Shown: one piece after another, positions 1-10,900 of the stretch | How the letters are laid out: each line of letters begins with the position of its first letter | How positions within the stretch are numbered: position 1 is the first letter of the stretch | Source of the DNA: Sphingobium phenoxybenzoativorans | GTDB taxonomy: Bacteria; Pseudomonadota; Alphaproteobacteria; Sphingomonadales; Sphingomonadaceae | DNA: 64,000 bases | NCBI RefSeq assembly: GCF_001757355.1 | Contig: NZ_MINO01000015.1 | Location: 21,900-85,899, forward strand | Reading direction: 5' to 3' | The notes under the pieces: generated by a model | The model's database searches: none | The model's input: the letters and a program-made list of their open reading frames with translations, nothing else | Told to the model about the DNA's origin: nothing | Program-made: the position numbers and the translations under genes

Positions 1-130
1 GCGCCCCCTCCCCATCGGCCAGCCGCGCCCGCGCATAGGCGTTCAGCGCCGGGGTATCCACGTTCGCGCCAGCCGCCACGGGGTGCAGGCTTGCAGCCAG
101 CAGCGGCAGGACGATCGAACGTGGCGGGCG
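1..130 (-). CDS. Partial secreted protein, N-terminal part only, start unclear
   Basis: Read leftwards from base 130 there is an uninterrupted frame whose translation begins RPPRSIVLPLLAASLHPVAA and continues into an Ala-rich helix (NVDTPALNAYARARLADGEG). This looks like a signal peptide with an Ala-x-Ala cleavage site followed by a helical, perhaps TPR-like, domain. It directly follows the stop of the ETF dehydrogenase gene on the same strand, so co-transcription is likely. The frame has no ATG, GTG or TTG in the expected place; the nearest are ATT/ATA codons upstream or a GTG inside the signal peptide (base 79). Either an unusual start is used or the call is wrong. Most of the gene lies outside the window. 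Confidence 0.35.
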
Positions 131-131
131 C

Positions 132-1784
132 TTACATATTGGGATAATTCGGTCCTCCGCCGCCCTCCGGCACCACCCAGTTGATGTTCTGCGTGGGGTC
201 TTTGATGTCGCACGTCTTGCAGTGCACGCAATTCTGCGCGTTGATCTGGAATCGCGGTGCGCCTTCGTCAAGGCCCACGACCTCATAAACCCCCGCCGGG
301 CAATAACGCTGCGCCGGTTCGTCGAATACCGGCAGGTTATAGTCGATGGGGATCGCCGGGTCCTTGAGCTGCAGGTGGACCGGCTGATCCTCCTCATGAT
401 TTGTGTTGCTCAGGAACACGGATGACAGGCGGTCGAAACTGATCTTACCGTCCGGCTTGGGATAGTCGATCTTGGCGCAATGCTCCTTGCGCCACAGCTT
501 CTCATTGTCCGGCTTGTGCTTCAGCGTGAAGGGCAGGCCGATCTTCAGCGTGCGCATCCACATGTCGATGCCCGCGATCAGCGTGCCGATGGTGTTGCCG
601 AACTTCGACAGCGCCGGCTCCGCATTACGAACCAGCTTCAGCTCTTCGGCGATCCAGCTCTCGCGCACCGCGCTGCCATAGGCGGTCAGCTCGTCACTCG
701 TCCGGTCGGCCAATATGGCGGAAAAAGCCGCCTCGGCCGCCAGGATTCCCGACTTCATCGCCGTATGCGTGCCCTTGATGCGCGGCACATTGACGAAGCC
801 CGCTGAGCAACCGATCAGCGCGCCGCCGGGGAATTCCAGCTTCGGTACGGATTGCCAGCCGCCTTCGTTGATCGCGCGCGCGCCATAGGATACGCGGCGG
901 CCGCCCTCCAGATATTGCCGGATCGCCGGATGCTGCTTCCAGCGCTGAAATTCCTCGAACGGATAAAGGTGCGGGTTTCGGTACCCCAGCCCGACCACGA
1001 AGCCCAGAGCCACCTGCCCATTGGCCTGATGATAGAGAAAACCGCCGCCATATGCGTCCGTTAGCGGCCATCCTTGCGTATGGATGACAAGTCCGGGCTG
1101 ATGCTTGTCCGGGTCGATATCCCACAATTCCTTCATGCCCAGGCCATAGACCTGCGGCTCGCAATCAGCGTCCAGCGCAAACTGGCGCTTCAATATCTTG
1201 GTCAGGTGCCCCCGCGCGCCTTCCGCGAAGAAGGTGTAGCGGGCGTGCAGCTCGAGCCCGGGCTGCCAGTCGCCCTTCTTCTCGCCATCGCGGGCAATAC
1301 CCATATCGCCCGTTGCAACGCCCTTCACCGACCCGTCCTCATTATAGAGGATCTCTGCGGCGGCGAAGCCGGGGAATATCTCCACGCCCAGCCCCTCGGC
1401 CTGTTCGCCCAGCCAGCGGCACAGATTGCCCAGCGACCCGGTATAGGTGCCCTTATTGTGCATGAAGCCGGGCGTCATGATGTGCGGCATCGAAAACTGC
1501 TTGGTTTTCGTCAGAATCCAGTGCCGGTTGTCAGTCACCGGCACCTCCGCCAGCGGACAGCCCTGCTCACGCCAATCTGGGATCAGCTCGTCCAGCGCCT
1601 TGGGGTCGATCACCGCGCCCGAAAGGATATGGGCGCCGATTTCCGACCCCTTCTCCAGCACGCAGACGGACAATTCGCTGCCTGCCTCGTTCGCCAGTTG
1701 CTTCAACCGGATCGCTGCGGACAATCCGGCCGGTCCGCCGCCCACGATGACGATGTCATAGGGCATTGATTCCCGGTCGCTCAT
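132..1784 (-). CDS. Electron transfer flavoprotein-ubiquinone oxidoreductase
   Basis: This membrane-associated flavoprotein passes electrons from reduced electron transfer flavoprotein (from acyl-CoA and amino-acid dehydrogenases) to ubiquinone. The 550-residue length is normal for the family. The N-terminus has the FAD dinucleotide-binding motif GGGPAG at residues 15-20. The C-terminus carries the single [4Fe-4S] cluster ligands: a Cys in YCPAGVYE and the set CVHCKTCDIKDP, about residues 490-530. A strong ribosome binding site (GAGGAGG) lies just before the ATG at 1784, which fixes the start over the internal Met7. It is divergent from the UDG-like gene with about 140 bases between them. The partial secreted protein gene may follow it in the same transcript. 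Confidence 0.96.
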   Translation of the reverse strand: MSDRESMPYDIVIVGGGPAGLSAAIRLKQLANEAGSELSVCVLEKGSEIGAHILSGAVIDPKALDELIPDWREQGCPLAEVPVTDNRHWILTKTKQFSMPHIMTPGFMHNKGTYTGSLGNLCRWLGEQAEGLGVEIFPGFAAAEILYNEDGSVKGVATGDMGIARDGEKKGDWQPGLELHARYTFFAEGARGHLTKILKRQFALDADCEPQVYGLGMKELWDIDPDKHQPGLVIHTQGWPLTDAYGGGFLYHQANGQVALGFVVGLGYRNPHLYPFEEFQRWKQHPAIRQYLEGGRRVSYGARAINEGGWQSVPKLEFPGGALIGCSAGFVNVPRIKGTHTAMKSGILAAEAAFSAILADRTSDELTAYGSAVRESWIAEELKLVRNAEPALSKFGNTIGTLIAGIDMWMRTLKIGLPFTLKHKPDNEKLWRKEHCAKIDYPKPDGKISFDRLSSVFLSNTNHEEDQPVHLQLKDPAIPIDYNLPVFDEPAQRYCPAGVYEVVGLDEGAPRFQINAQNCVHCKTCDIKDPTQNINWVVPEGGGGPNYPNM

Positions 1785-1921
1785 AATTCCTCCTCCTCAC
1801 GACCGGCGGCATGCACGCCCCCCTGGTCAGCATGTCCGGTCATCGCACCCATCTAACGGTTTGACAGATTGGGCGATGACCATTCTTGACCCCCTCGTCA
1901 ACCTCTGACCCTGTGCAGGTT

Positions 1922-2665
1922 ATGCGGGGAATTGTGCAGAATGGACCGGCGGATGCCGCCGAGTCCCTCTTGTCGTGGTGGGCGCTCGCCGGGGTCGATC
2001 ACGCCGTCAACGAACTGCCGGTCAATTGGCTCCGTCCCGCGGTTGCGCCCGCACGTGTCAGACCAGCGTCACCGGGCGGAGACGCACCTCGCGTTGATCG
2101 CCCGGACGCCCTGCCCAATGACCTGAACGCCTTCCACGCATGGCTGACCACCCACCCGTCTATCCATGAGGCTGGCTGGTCGAGCCAGCGCATCCTGCCG
2201 GCCGGCGCGCAAAACGCCGCGATCATGGTCATTTGCGATTTGCCCGATCCGGAGGATGCCGAGACGGGGACATTGCTCTCCGGCAATTGCGGCGCGCTGT
2301 TCGATGCCATGATGGCCGCAATCGGCCGGTCCCGGCAGGATATCTACCTTTCTTCCCTGTCCGTGACCCGCGCGCCCGGCGGCATTTTGCATGATCAGGA
2401 CCTGGAAATGTTGGCGACCCGCATGCGCCATCACATCGCTTTGGCCGCTCCGCAGCGCCTGTTGCTGCTGGGAGAAAAGACGAACCGTGCACTATTGGCG
2501 GCGGACTCGCTCGAACGTCCGTCCGGTTTGCAGTCCGTTAACCATCCGGCGGGCACGGTGCCCGCAATAGCCAGCCGTCATCCCCGGTTTCTGCTGAAGC
2601 ACCCGGAGGCAAAGGCGCAAAGCTGGCGCGCTCTGCAATATCTGATTGAGGACCTGCCTTCGTGA
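1922..2665 (+). CDS. Uracil-DNA glycosylase superfamily protein, degenerate
   Basis: About 247 residues. The central and C-terminal parts match the layout of family 4/5 uracil-DNA glycosylases: a CDLPDPED segment where active enzymes have GExPGxxED, then a helix (SGNCGALFDAMMAAIGR), a strand-loop YLSSLSVTR where active enzymes have NVVKCRPP, and a C-terminal ASRHPRFLLKHPEAKAQSW resembling the HPSYLL motif. The paired N-terminal and C-terminal Cys residues that bind the [4Fe-4S] cluster in family 4 are absent. The fold is therefore probably kept while cluster, and perhaps activity, are lost. ATG 1922 was chosen; a longer frame could begin at TTG 1886. Its stop overlaps the start of the transglycosylase gene (GTGA), so the two are translationally coupled. 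Confidence 0.8.
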   Translation: MRGIVQNGPADAAESLLSWWALAGVDHAVNELPVNWLRPAVAPARVRPASPGGDAPRVDRPDALPNDLNAFHAWLTTHPSIHEAGWSSQRILPAGAQNAAIMVICDLPDPEDAETGTLLSGNCGALFDAMMAAIGRSRQDIYLSSLSVTRAPGGILHDQDLEMLATRMRHHIALAAPQRLLLLGEKTNRALLAADSLERPSGLQSVNHPAGTVPAIASRHPRFLLKHPEAKAQSWRALQYLIEDLPS

Positions 2666-4419
2666 TCCGTTCTGCTTTCGCCTGTTTGGTATCCCTGGCC
2701 GCTATATCGGTTATGCCGGTCGCTGCGGCGGCGGAAACCACCCCGGCCGGTCGCGAAAATGCCGTTCCGGCGCAGTTGAGCGAAACAGACGCCGTTCGCG
2801 CGCGGTCGATCTTCTCCGCGATTCGCGGCGGCCGCTGGACCGAGGCGAAGGCGCTGGTCGCCGCCATGGGAGAGAAAGACCCGCTCCGTCCGGTCGTCCT
2901 GTCTGAAATCTATCTCGGCAAGAATTCGCCCAGGGTGGAGCTGTTCGATCTCCTCGCCCTCCTGAACAATTCCAACTGGCTGCCGGAGGCCGACCAGCTC
3001 AGCAAGCTGGCGCAGAAGCGCGGCGCGCAGACCCTGCCGGAACTGCCGCAGGTGCAGAAGCTGCTGTGGATGGGCGCCGCCCCCCGCCGCGAATATGTCG
3101 CCTCGGTAAAGACCGATCTCGCCGCCCAGGCGCTCGGCACGCAGATCCTGCCGCTGATCAAGGCGGACAGCCCCGGCGCGGCGGAACCGCTGATCGACGC
3201 GGCCGCGCCCACGCTGACGGCCGAGGGATTGATGGAATGGCGCCAGCGGGTCGCCTGGTCCTATTATATCGGCAATGACGACACCAATGCCCGCCGTCTC
3301 GCCGCCAAGGCTTTGGAGGGCGGCGCTGGCGGCGACTGGCGCGTTCAGGCGCACTGGACCACGGGTCTCGCCGCCTGGCGTCAGAATGACTGCAAGGCGG
3401 CCGCCCCCGCCTTCGCCAATGTCGCCGCGCTTGCAGGCAATGCGGACATGCGTTCGGCCGGAGCCTATTGGGCCGCCCGCGCGTACATGACGTGCGGCGA
3501 ACCGGCGAAGGTCGAAAATCTGCTGCGCACCGCCGCCCGCGCGGATGAGACATTCTACGGCCTGCTCGCCCGTGAAACACTGGGCATGCCGGTCGGCACG
3601 GCGGGCGCGGGCCGCTTCGGCGAGGCGGACTGGCGCATTCTGAAGGACAGTCCCGCCGTTCGCGCCGCCATCGCCCTGAACGAAATTGGCGAGAACGGCC
3701 TTGCCGATCAGGCGCTGCGGCGACAGGCGCAATTGGGCGGCACCACCCAATATACCGCTCTTCTCCGCCTCTCCAGCGCGCTCGACCTGCCGCAGACCCA
3801 GCTCTGGCTCGCCCATAACGGACCGGGCGGCAAGCAGGCAGCAAGCTTCGCCCGCTTCCCCGCCCCCCATTGGCGGCCGGATGGCGGCTGGCGCGTCGAT
3901 CCTTCGCTGCTCTACGCCCATGCGCTGCAGGAATCCGGGTTTCGCGCCGATGCCGTCAGCCCGGCTGGCGCTGTCGGACTGATGCAGGTGCTGCCCGGCA
4001 CTGCGGGCGATGTCGCCGGCGGAGCGGTGGGCGCGGCCCAGCTCTACAATCCGTCGACCAACATGGAATATGGCCAACGCTATCTGGAGCAGCTTCGCGA
4101 TATGAGCGCGACCGGCGGGCTTCTGCCCAAGGTCATGGCCGCCTATAATGCCGGTCCGCTGCCGGTGTCGCGCTGGAACAGCCAGGTGAAGGATGGCGGC
4201 GACCCGCTGCTGTTCATTGAATCCCTGCCCTATTATGAAACCCGCGCCTATGTGAATATCGTGATGCGGAATTACTGGATGTATCAGATCCAGGCCAAGG
4301 GCTCCGCCGACTGCCTGACCGGCATGGCGCAGGGCATGTGGCCGAAATTCCCCGGCGCGAAGGGCACGAAACTTGTGCGCCTTGGCGCGCCAAGCGGGTT
4401 TTCCGCCGGTGCCGATTGA
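2662..4419 (+). CDS. Soluble lytic murein transglycosylase (Slt-like)
   Basis: A 585-residue periplasmic enzyme that cleaves the glycan strands of peptidoglycan to 1,6-anhydromuropeptides. It begins with a signal peptide ([24 protein letters not shown]), followed by a long alpha-helical, superhelical region (roughly residues 40-400) as in Slt70. The C-terminal lysozyme-like domain has the catalytic Glu in [14 protein letters not shown], then [13 protein letters not shown] and the AYNAGP motif. It starts at GTG 2662 with a 4-bp overlap with the preceding gene and its end overlaps the moaB start by 11 bp, so UDG-like, slt and moaB form one operon. Confidence 0.95.
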   Translation: MIRSAFACLVSLAAISVMPVAAAAETTPAGRENAVPAQLSETDAVRARSIFSAIRGGRWTEAKALVAAMGEKDPLRPVVLSEIYLGKNSPRVELFDLLALLNNSNWLPEADQLSKLAQKRGAQTLPELPQVQKLLWMGAAPRREYVASVKTDLAAQALGTQILPLIKADSPGAAEPLIDAAAPTLTAEGLMEWRQRVAWSYYIGNDDTNARRLAAKALEGGAGGDWRVQAHWTTGLAAWRQNDCKAAAPAFANVAALAGNADMRSAGAYWAARAYMTCGEPAKVENLLRTAARADETFYGLLARETLGMPVGTAGAGRFGEADWRILKDSPAVRAAIALNEIGENGLADQALRRQAQLGGTTQYTALLRLSSALDLPQTQLWLAHNGPGGKQAASFARFPAPHWRPDGGWRVDPSLLYAHALQESGFRADAVSPAGAVGLMQVLPGTAGDVAGGAVGAAQLYNPSTNMEYGQRYLEQLRDMSATGGLLPKVMAAYNAGPLPVSRWNSQVKDGGDPLLFIESLPYYETRAYVNIVMRNYWMYQIQAKGSADCLTGMAQGMWPKFPGAKGTKLVRLGAPSGFSAGAD

Positions 4420-4936
4420 CGAAAGCATAGCGTTTACGCCGGTACGGATCGCTGTCCTCACCGTATCGGACAGCCGGTCCCCCGCCGAGGATAAATCCGG
4501 CGACACGCTTGTCGCGCGGATAGAGGCGGCGGGCCATATCCTCGCCGCCCGCTATCTGGAGCGGGACGACAAGTCCGCCATCATCGCCCATCTGCACGCC
4601 TGGATCGACGATCCGCAGATCGACTGCATCATCACTACCGGCGGTACGGGCGTCACGGGCCGGGATGTAACGCCCGAAGCGCTCGCCGCCGTACAGGACA
4701 AGGAAATCCCCGGCTTCGGCGAACTGTTCCGCTGGCTCAGCTTTCAGAAGATCGGCACCTCCACCATCCAGTCCCGCGCCACCGCCTGTGTCGCGCGCGG
4801 CACTTATATTTTTGCCCTCCCCGGTTCGACCGGCGCAGTGAAGGACGGCTGGGACGACATATTGGTCACCCAGCTCGACAACCGCTTCCGTCCCTGCAAT
4901 TTCGTCGAATTGATGCCGCGTCTGCGCGAGATATAG
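4409..4936 (+). CDS. moaB: Molybdenum cofactor biosynthesis protein MoaB
   Basis: A 175-residue MoaB/Mog-type protein that adenylylates molybdopterin during molybdenum cofactor synthesis in the cytoplasm. The sequence shows [11 protein letters not shown] near the N-terminus, the molybdopterin-binding [16 protein letters not shown] and the [15 protein letters not shown] segment typical of the family. A GTG start at 4409, inside the end of the transglycosylase gene, gives a family-length protein; a TTG further upstream would only add non-conserved residues. Coupled translation with the cell-wall hydrolase gene is expected. Confidence 0.93.
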   Translation: MPIDESIAFTPVRIAVLTVSDSRSPAEDKSGDTLVARIEAAGHILAARYLERDDKSAIIAHLHAWIDDPQIDCIITTGGTGVTGRDVTPEALAAVQDKEIPGFGELFRWLSFQKIGTSTIQSRATACVARGTYIFALPGSTGAVKDGWDDILVTQLDNRFRPCNFVELMPRLREI

Positions 4937-5227
4937 AGGGACAAGAACGGTTCCGGTCATTAGGCCAGCGGAGGCTGCATGAGGGCGCGTTCGCGGGACA
5001 TTCCTGTCCTACATCCCCCGCTAATGCTATTTCTCCCGCTCCTTGAAACCGTAGGAAGCGCCTTCCCATGCCATTGAAAAATCGTGAATTTCCGCACGGC
5101 CAACGTGCGACTTCTGCTCTCAGCCGGCCATACAGCACCGCCTTTCCCGGCGAATTTGAAAGATACGATTGATACCCGCAACTTCCGCAACTTAGCGGGG
5201 TAGCCACCGCATTCGCCTTGCCTATTT
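4937..5227. other. Intergenic region between moaB and radical SAM gene
   Basis: About 290 bases without a convincing gene. Frames on either strand have no family features and poor codon usage. It probably holds the end of the moaB transcript and the promoter of the radical SAM gene. No clear hairpin terminator was found. Confidence 0.5.
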
Positions 5228-5242
5228 GTTCACTTTATGTTC
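5228..5242 (+). promoter_or_regulatory. Candidate LexA (SOS) box
   Basis: The bases read GTTC, seven bases, GTTC, the exact alphaproteobacterial LexA operator pattern (GTTC-N7-GTTC). The site lies just before the likely start of the radical SAM gene at 5252 and covers an alternative upstream ATG at 5237. Eight fixed bases would arise by chance about once or twice in a window this size, so the placement is the main support. Confidence 0.55.
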
Positions 5243-5251
5243 CAATACGGT

Positions 5252-6319
5252 ATGGGAAGAAATGGCGGGCGCGGCGCCACGCGCAACGAAGCAAGCACGC
5301 GCTTTCAGCTTCCCATGCGGGAGGCTGACGGCGATTGGCTCGACGCGCTGGAAAGCATTGACGGCCAACCGCCCAAACTTCGCACGACGGTAACTGTCGA
5401 ACATCCGCGCACCATCATCACCCGCAATGCTTCTCCCGATATCGCCTTCGATCAGTCGATCAATCCCTACAGGGGCTGCGAGCATGGCTGCATCTACTGC
5501 TTCGCTCGGCCCACGCACGCCTATCATGACCTGTCGCCAGGCATCGATTTCGAAACGAAGCTGTTTGCCAAGCCTGATGCGCCGATGCTGCTCCGCGCCG
5601 AGTTGATGAAGCCGGGGCACAGGGTCACGCCAATTGCGATGGGCACCAATACGGACCCCTATCAACCGATCGAGAAGGACTGGCGCATAGCCCGGCAGAT
5701 CATTGAAATCCTGTCGGAAACCCGCCACCCGCTCTACATAACGACCAAGTCGGACCGGGTGCTGCGCGATATCGACCTGCTGGCCGACATGGCCAGGGAC
5801 AATCTTGTTGGCGTCATGTTGTCCGTCACCAGCCTAGACCCCAGGGTCGCCCGCACGCTCGAACCCCGCGCTCCGCACCCGGAGCGCCGGATTGCCGCGA
5901 TCGCCAGGCTTAACGAAGCTGGCATCCCCGTTTACGCCTCCATCTCTCCCGTGGTCCCCGCCATCACGGATCATGAAATGGAGGCGTTGATAGAGCGTGT
6001 GGCGCAGGCTGGCGCCAGGGACGCCTTCTTCATTCCCGTCCGGTTGCCGCATGAGGTCGCTCCCCTGTTCCGCGCATGGTTGGAGACCCATTATCCCGAT
6101 CGCGCGGGCAAGGTGATGAGCATTATCAGGGATCTGCGCGGCGGACGGGATAACGACCCCAATTTCGGCAACCGGATGCGTGGCCAGGGCATATGGGCGA
6201 AATTGCTGCGCACCCGTTTCGACAAGGCCCGCCAGCGCTTCGGCCTGGGCGGTCCGCGCCTGGTCCTGCGCACCGACCTGTTCCGCCCGCCGGAGGGCGA
6301 CCAGTTGCGGCTGTTCTAG
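5252..6319 (+). CDS. PA0069-family radical SAM protein
   Basis: About 355 residues. The radical SAM cluster motif is [11 protein letters not shown] (CxxxCxxC), near residues 75-85, in a setting ([14 protein letters not shown], then [17 protein letters not shown]) characteristic of the PA0069/Rv2578c-like family, which is related to spore photoproduct lyase. Substrate and reaction are not established. Two in-frame ATGs compete: 5237 lies inside the GTTC-N7-GTTC site and 5252 just after it. 5252 was chosen because an operator normally precedes the start. No strong ribosome binding site helps. It converges on the acyl-CoA ligase gene with only three bases between the stops. Confidence 0.85.
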   Translation: MGRNGGRGATRNEASTRFQLPMREADGDWLDALESIDGQPPKLRTTVTVEHPRTIITRNASPDIAFDQSINPYRGCEHGCIYCFARPTHAYHDLSPGIDFETKLFAKPDAPMLLRAELMKPGHRVTPIAMGTNTDPYQPIEKDWRIARQIIEILSETRHPLYITTKSDRVLRDIDLLADMARDNLVGVMLSVTSLDPRVARTLEPRAPHPERRIAAIARLNEAGIPVYASISPVVPAITDHEMEALIERVAQAGARDAFFIPVRLPHEVAPLFRAWLETHYPDRAGKVMSIIRDLRGGRDNDPNFGNRMRGQGIWAKLLRTRFDKARQRFGLGGPRLVLRTDLFRPPEGDQLRLF

Positions 6320-6322
6320 ACG

Positions 6323-7918
6323 CTACGAGGAAAGCTCCACATCCGCATATTGCGTGCGCAGGGCCGTCTTGAGCAGCTTGCCTGTCGCCGTATGTGGCAG
6401 GCTGTCGGCAAAGATCACCTTGTCCGGCAGCCACCATTTTGCAACACGGGTGGACAGATGGTCGCGCACCTGCGTCTCGCACAGTGCCGCGCCCGGCTTG
6501 GGCACGACGATCAGCAATGGCCGCTCATCCCATTTGGGATGCGGCAGGCCGATCGCCGCCGCCTCTGCCACGCCGGGGCAGCCCAGCGCCTCATTCTCCA
6601 ATATGACCGAACTGATCCACTCGCCGCCGGACTTGATGACATCCTTGGCCCGGTCGGTGATCCGCATCATCCCGTCCGGCGTGATGGTGGCGACATCGCC
6701 CGTATCGAACCAGCCTTCCTCATCGACCGCCGGGCCGCTCTCATCCTGGAAATAGCGCTCGATGACCCAAGGACCCCGCACCTGCAGCCGGCCACTGCTG
6801 ATCCCGTCGCGGGGCAATACATTCACGGCGTCATCAACGGTCCGCATCGACACGCCATAGGGCGCACCCCCCTGATATTCGAGCAGGTCGAGTTGCTCCT
6901 CGCGCGACAGAGCCTCGAAATTCGCGCCCTTCCGCGACACGGTGCCGATAGGCGACAGCTCAGTCATGCCCCACAAATGGCTGACGCCGATGCCCAGGTC
7001 CATCAAGCGCGACACCATGGCGCGCGGCGCCGCCGACCCGCCGATCACCACCCGCTGGAGGGGCGGCGGCGCGGTCCCGGTCGCGTCGGCATGGGCCAGC
7101 ATGCCCATCCACACGGTCGGAACGGCCGCGCTGTGGGTCACCTGCTCGGCCTTCATCAGGTCGCACAGCGCTTCGGCCTCGTTCGTCGCGCTCAGCACCA
7201 ATTTGCTGCCCGCCATCGCCGTGGCGAATGGTATGCCCCAGGCGCAGACATGGAACATCGGCACCACCGGCAACACCGCGCTCGCCGACCCAAGCCCCAG
7301 ACAATCCGGCTGTATGCCGCCAAAGGCGTGCAACACCGCCGACCGGTGGGAAAAAAGCACGCCCTTCGGGTTTCCGGTCGTCCCACTGGTATAGCAGAGC
7401 ATGCAGGGGTCGCGCTCATCCCCCTCCGCCCAGCGATAATCCCCATCTTCGGCCGCTGTCAGACGGACATATTCAAGCGGGGCTGGCCCATCGAAACAGA
7501 TGAAATGCGCTATGGTCTGAAGCTGCGGCTTCAACCGGTCGACAAGCGGCGCAAGCGCTGCATCGTAGAACAGAACCCGGTCCTGCGCATGATTGGCGAT
7601 ATAGATGATCTGATCGTCGAACAGGCGCGGGTTGATCGTATGCAGCACCGCACCCATGCCGATCGCGCCGTACCAGGCCGCGACATGCCGGCCATGGTTC
7701 ATGGCCAGCGTCGCCACCCTGTCTCCCGGCCTGATGCCAAGACGTTCCAGCGCCTGCGCCACGCGCCGCGCTTCATGTGCGACCTCCGCCCAGTTGCTCC
7801 GCTCGATCGAACCATCGGCATAGCGGCTGACCACCGGCCGCGCCCCATGTTCCTGCGCTGCATGATCGATCAGCGTCGATATGCGCAGCGCGAAGTCCTG
7901 CATCCCGCCTATCATCAT
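6323..7918 (-). CDS. Long-chain-fatty-acid / acyl-CoA ligase (AMP-binding)
   Basis: A 531-residue adenylate-forming enzyme that activates a carboxylic acid, probably a medium- or long-chain fatty acid, to its CoA thioester through an acyl-AMP. It has the phosphate-binding loop [11 protein letters not shown] around residues 175-185, [11 protein letters not shown] (A5 motif), the TGD motif in [12 protein letters not shown], and [18 protein letters not shown] leading to the mobile C-terminal domain with the catalytic Lys in [10 protein letters not shown] ribosome binding site (AAGGAGA) precedes the start. The gene is 74 bases downstream of dnaE on the same strand. The exact acid is not deducible; the layout resembles FadD3/AlkK-like ligases. 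Confidence 0.9.
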   Translation of the reverse strand: MMIGGMQDFALRISTLIDHAAQEHGARPVVSRYADGSIERSNWAEVAHEARRVAQALERLGIRPGDRVATLAMNHGRHVAAWYGAIGMGAVLHTINPRLFDDQIIYIANHAQDRVLFYDAALAPLVDRLKPQLQTIAHFICFDGPAPLEYVRLTAAEDGDYRWAEGDERDPCMLCYTSGTTGNPKGVLFSHRSAVLHAFGGIQPDCLGLGSASAVLPVVPMFHVCAWGIPFATAMAGSKLVLSATNEAEALCDLMKAEQVTHSAAVPTVWMGMLAHADATGTAPPPLQRVVIGGSAAPRAMVSRLMDLGIGVSHLWGMTELSPIGTVSRKGANFEALSREEQLDLLEYQGGAPYGVSMRTVDDAVNVLPRDGISSGRLQVRGPWVIERYFQDESGPAVDEEGWFDTGDVATITPDGMMRITDRAKDVIKSGGEWISSVILENEALGCPGVAEAAAIGLPHPKWDERPLLIVVPKPGAALCETQVRDHLSTRVAKWWLPDKVIFADSLPHTATGKLLKTALRTQYADVELSS

Positions 7919-7992
7919 CGCTCTCCTTATGGCGTGATGATGCGACTGAATGATCCGCGACTCAAGCGGCTGTTATTCGGGCTGCTGCGCGC

Positions 7993-10900
7993 TTATCCGG
8001 CTGCTCGCATCGGGCTGACCGACCGCATCTGGGACCGGCGGGAACGCACCCGGTATCCATCCTTGTTGACCGGCATGGTTTCGAACCGGTGGATAGCGAC
8101 GCCGGGCACATTGCCTATCGCCTCCACCAGATCGGCATCGATGGTGAAGTCGTCGCCGATGAACAGGTGGGCCATGCCCCCTTCCGGCAGCGGCGCGCGC
8201 AGGAACGCCTCGCTCCTGCCGCCGCGGCTCCGCCCCATAATGGCGGCAAGCGCCTGGACAGCGCCGGCATCGTCGACATCGATCCACAACTCCATCCGGG
8301 CGGAATTGGCGATCTGGCCCAGCGCCTGCGCCAGCCGGATGGTGACGCGCGGCGTTTCCTCACCCGGCTGCCGGTCAAGCTCGACGGAAAAGAGCGCGCA
8401 ATCGCCTTCTTTCCACAGCGCCTCGATCAGCTTGCAACTATCCTCATCGAAACAGCTTGCCTGGAACTGGCCGCTGGCGTCCGATAGCGTCGCCGCAACA
8501 TAGCGGCCGCCGCGCCTCGTGTCGCGCCACCGCACTTCCTCGATAAGCGCCGCCATCGTCGCCATCGTCCGTCCACCGGCGTCGCTTGTCGGCTGGGCGC
8601 AGATCAGGCCATAGCTGCGCGCGCCCTTCGCCTCGGCAATGTGACGATAACGGTCCACAGGGTGCGCAGAGAAATAGAAGCCGAAAGCATCCTTCTCCTG
8701 CGCCATTTTGTCGGCGTTCGACCATGTTTGATGCGGCGGAATGCGCACATCGGCATGGGCGATCTCCTCGCCGCCGAACAAGCCGCCCTGCCCATTCTGC
8801 CGCGCCTCGGCGGCGCTCGCGGCCACCGACAGGATCGTCTCCGCCGCCGCATGGACGCCTGCGCGGTCGGCATGAATGCTCTCAAACGCGCCCGCGGCCG
8901 CCAGGCTTTCCAGTTGCCGGCGGTTCAACAGGCGCGGCTCCACCCGGTCTGCAAAATCGTCAAGACTGAGGAAGGGGCCATTGGCGTCGCGTTCGGCGAC
9001 CAGCACCTCCATCGCCTTCTCGCCCACACCTTTCAGGCCGCCCAGCGCATAGCGGACAGCGAAACCCAGCCTGGGATCGCCATCCTCCGGCAGTTCCACC
9101 GCCTGAACGGAGAAATCCGCCTCGCTCACATTGATGTCGGGCGGCAGGCAGGTCAGCCCCATGCGCCGCATATCGTCGACGAACACCGTCAGCTTGTCGG
9201 TCAGATGGATGTCATACGCCATGGATGCGGCATAGAATTCCGCCGGGTAATGCGCCTTCAGCCACGCAGTATGATAAGCAAGCAAGGCGTAGGCGGCTGC
9301 GTGCGACTTGTTGAAGCCGTATCCGGCAAACTTGTCGATCAAATCGAACAGTTCGTTCGCCTTGGCCTTGGGAATCTCGCTCCGCTCGGCGCAACCCTTG
9401 ACGAAGCGTTCGCGCTGCGCGTCCATTTCCGCCTTGATCTTCTTGCCCATCGCGCGGCGCAGAAGGTCTGCGTCGCCCAGCGAATATCCCGCCAGGATCT
9501 GCGCGGCCTGCATCACCTGCTCCTGATAGACGAAGATGCCGTAGGTTTCTTCCAGGATCGGCTTCAGCAGGATGTGCGGATATTCAATGCTCTCCTGCCC
9601 ATTCTTGCGGCGGCCGAACATCGGGATATTGTCCATAGGACCAGGCCGGTAGAGCGACACGAGCGCGATGATGTCGCCGAAATTCGTCGGACGCACGGCG
9701 GCCAGCGTCTTGCGCATGCCCTCCGATTCCAACTGGAACACGCCGACCGTGTCGCCTCGCTGGAGAAGATCGTAAACCGCCCCATCGTCCCAGGCGAGCG
9801 TCTCCAGATCGACGGTAACGCCCCGCTTCTTGAGCAACTGAACGGCTTTCTGCAGCACCGACAGGGTTTTCAGGCCAAGGAAGTCGAATTTCACCAGCCC
9901 CGCGCCCTCGACATATTTCATGTCGAACTGGGTCACCGGCATGTCGGAGCGAGGATCGCGATACAGCGGCACCAGCTTGGACAACGGTCTGTCGCCGATC
10001 ACCACGCCCGCCGCATGGGTGGAGCTGTGCCGGGGCAAACCTTCCAGCTTCATCGCATAATCGATCAGGCGGCGGACCTGCCCATCGCCCTTATATTCCT
10101 GCACGAACTCGGTCACGCCGTTCATCGTGCGCTCGAGCGTCCAGGGATCGGTCGGGTGGTTCGGCACCAGCTTGGCGAGGCGGTCGACCTGGCCATAGCT
10201 CATCTGGAGGACGCGCCCGGTATCCTTCAGCACCGCCCGCGCCTTCAGCTTACCGAATGTGATGATCTGCGCCACATGGTCGCTGCCATATTTGTTCTGG
10301 ACGTAGCGGATCACCTCGCCACGCCGGGTTTCGCAGAAGTCGATGTCGAAGTCCGGCATCGACACGCGTTCCGGATTAAGGAAACGCTCGAACAGCAGGC
10401 CAAGCTGCAAGGGGTCGAGATCGGTGATCGTCAGCGCCCAGGCCACGACCGACCCCGCACCCGATCCACGCCCCGGTCCCACAGGAATATCGTTGTCTTT
10501 CGCCCATTTGATGAAGTCGGCAACGATCAGGAAGTATCCGGGGAAGCCCATCTGGATGATGATGTCGGTCTCGAACTTCAACCGGTCGAGATAGGGCTGC
10601 CGCGCTTCCTCGCCGGTAATACCCAGCTTCTCCAGCCGCGCTTCCAGCCCCGCCGCCGCATCCTCTCGAAGCTGCCGGGCCTCGCCCTCCAGATCGCCGG
10701 CAAGGCTGGGCAGGATCGGCTTGCGTTTGGGAGCCGCCACGGCGCAGCGCTGCGCGACGACCAGCGTATTGGCCAGCGCCTCCGGCAAATCCTCGAACAA
10801 CCGCTTCATCTCAGCCGCCGGTTTCATCCAGGCGTCGGGAGAGCTTCTCCGGCGGTCGGCATTGTCGACATAGGCGCCGTCAGCAATGCAGAGCATCACG

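Noticed and set aside
2578..4506. 642-residue minus-strand frame opposite the lytic transglycosylase
   Set aside because: Antisense shadow of a gene with clear signal peptide and catalytic motifs.
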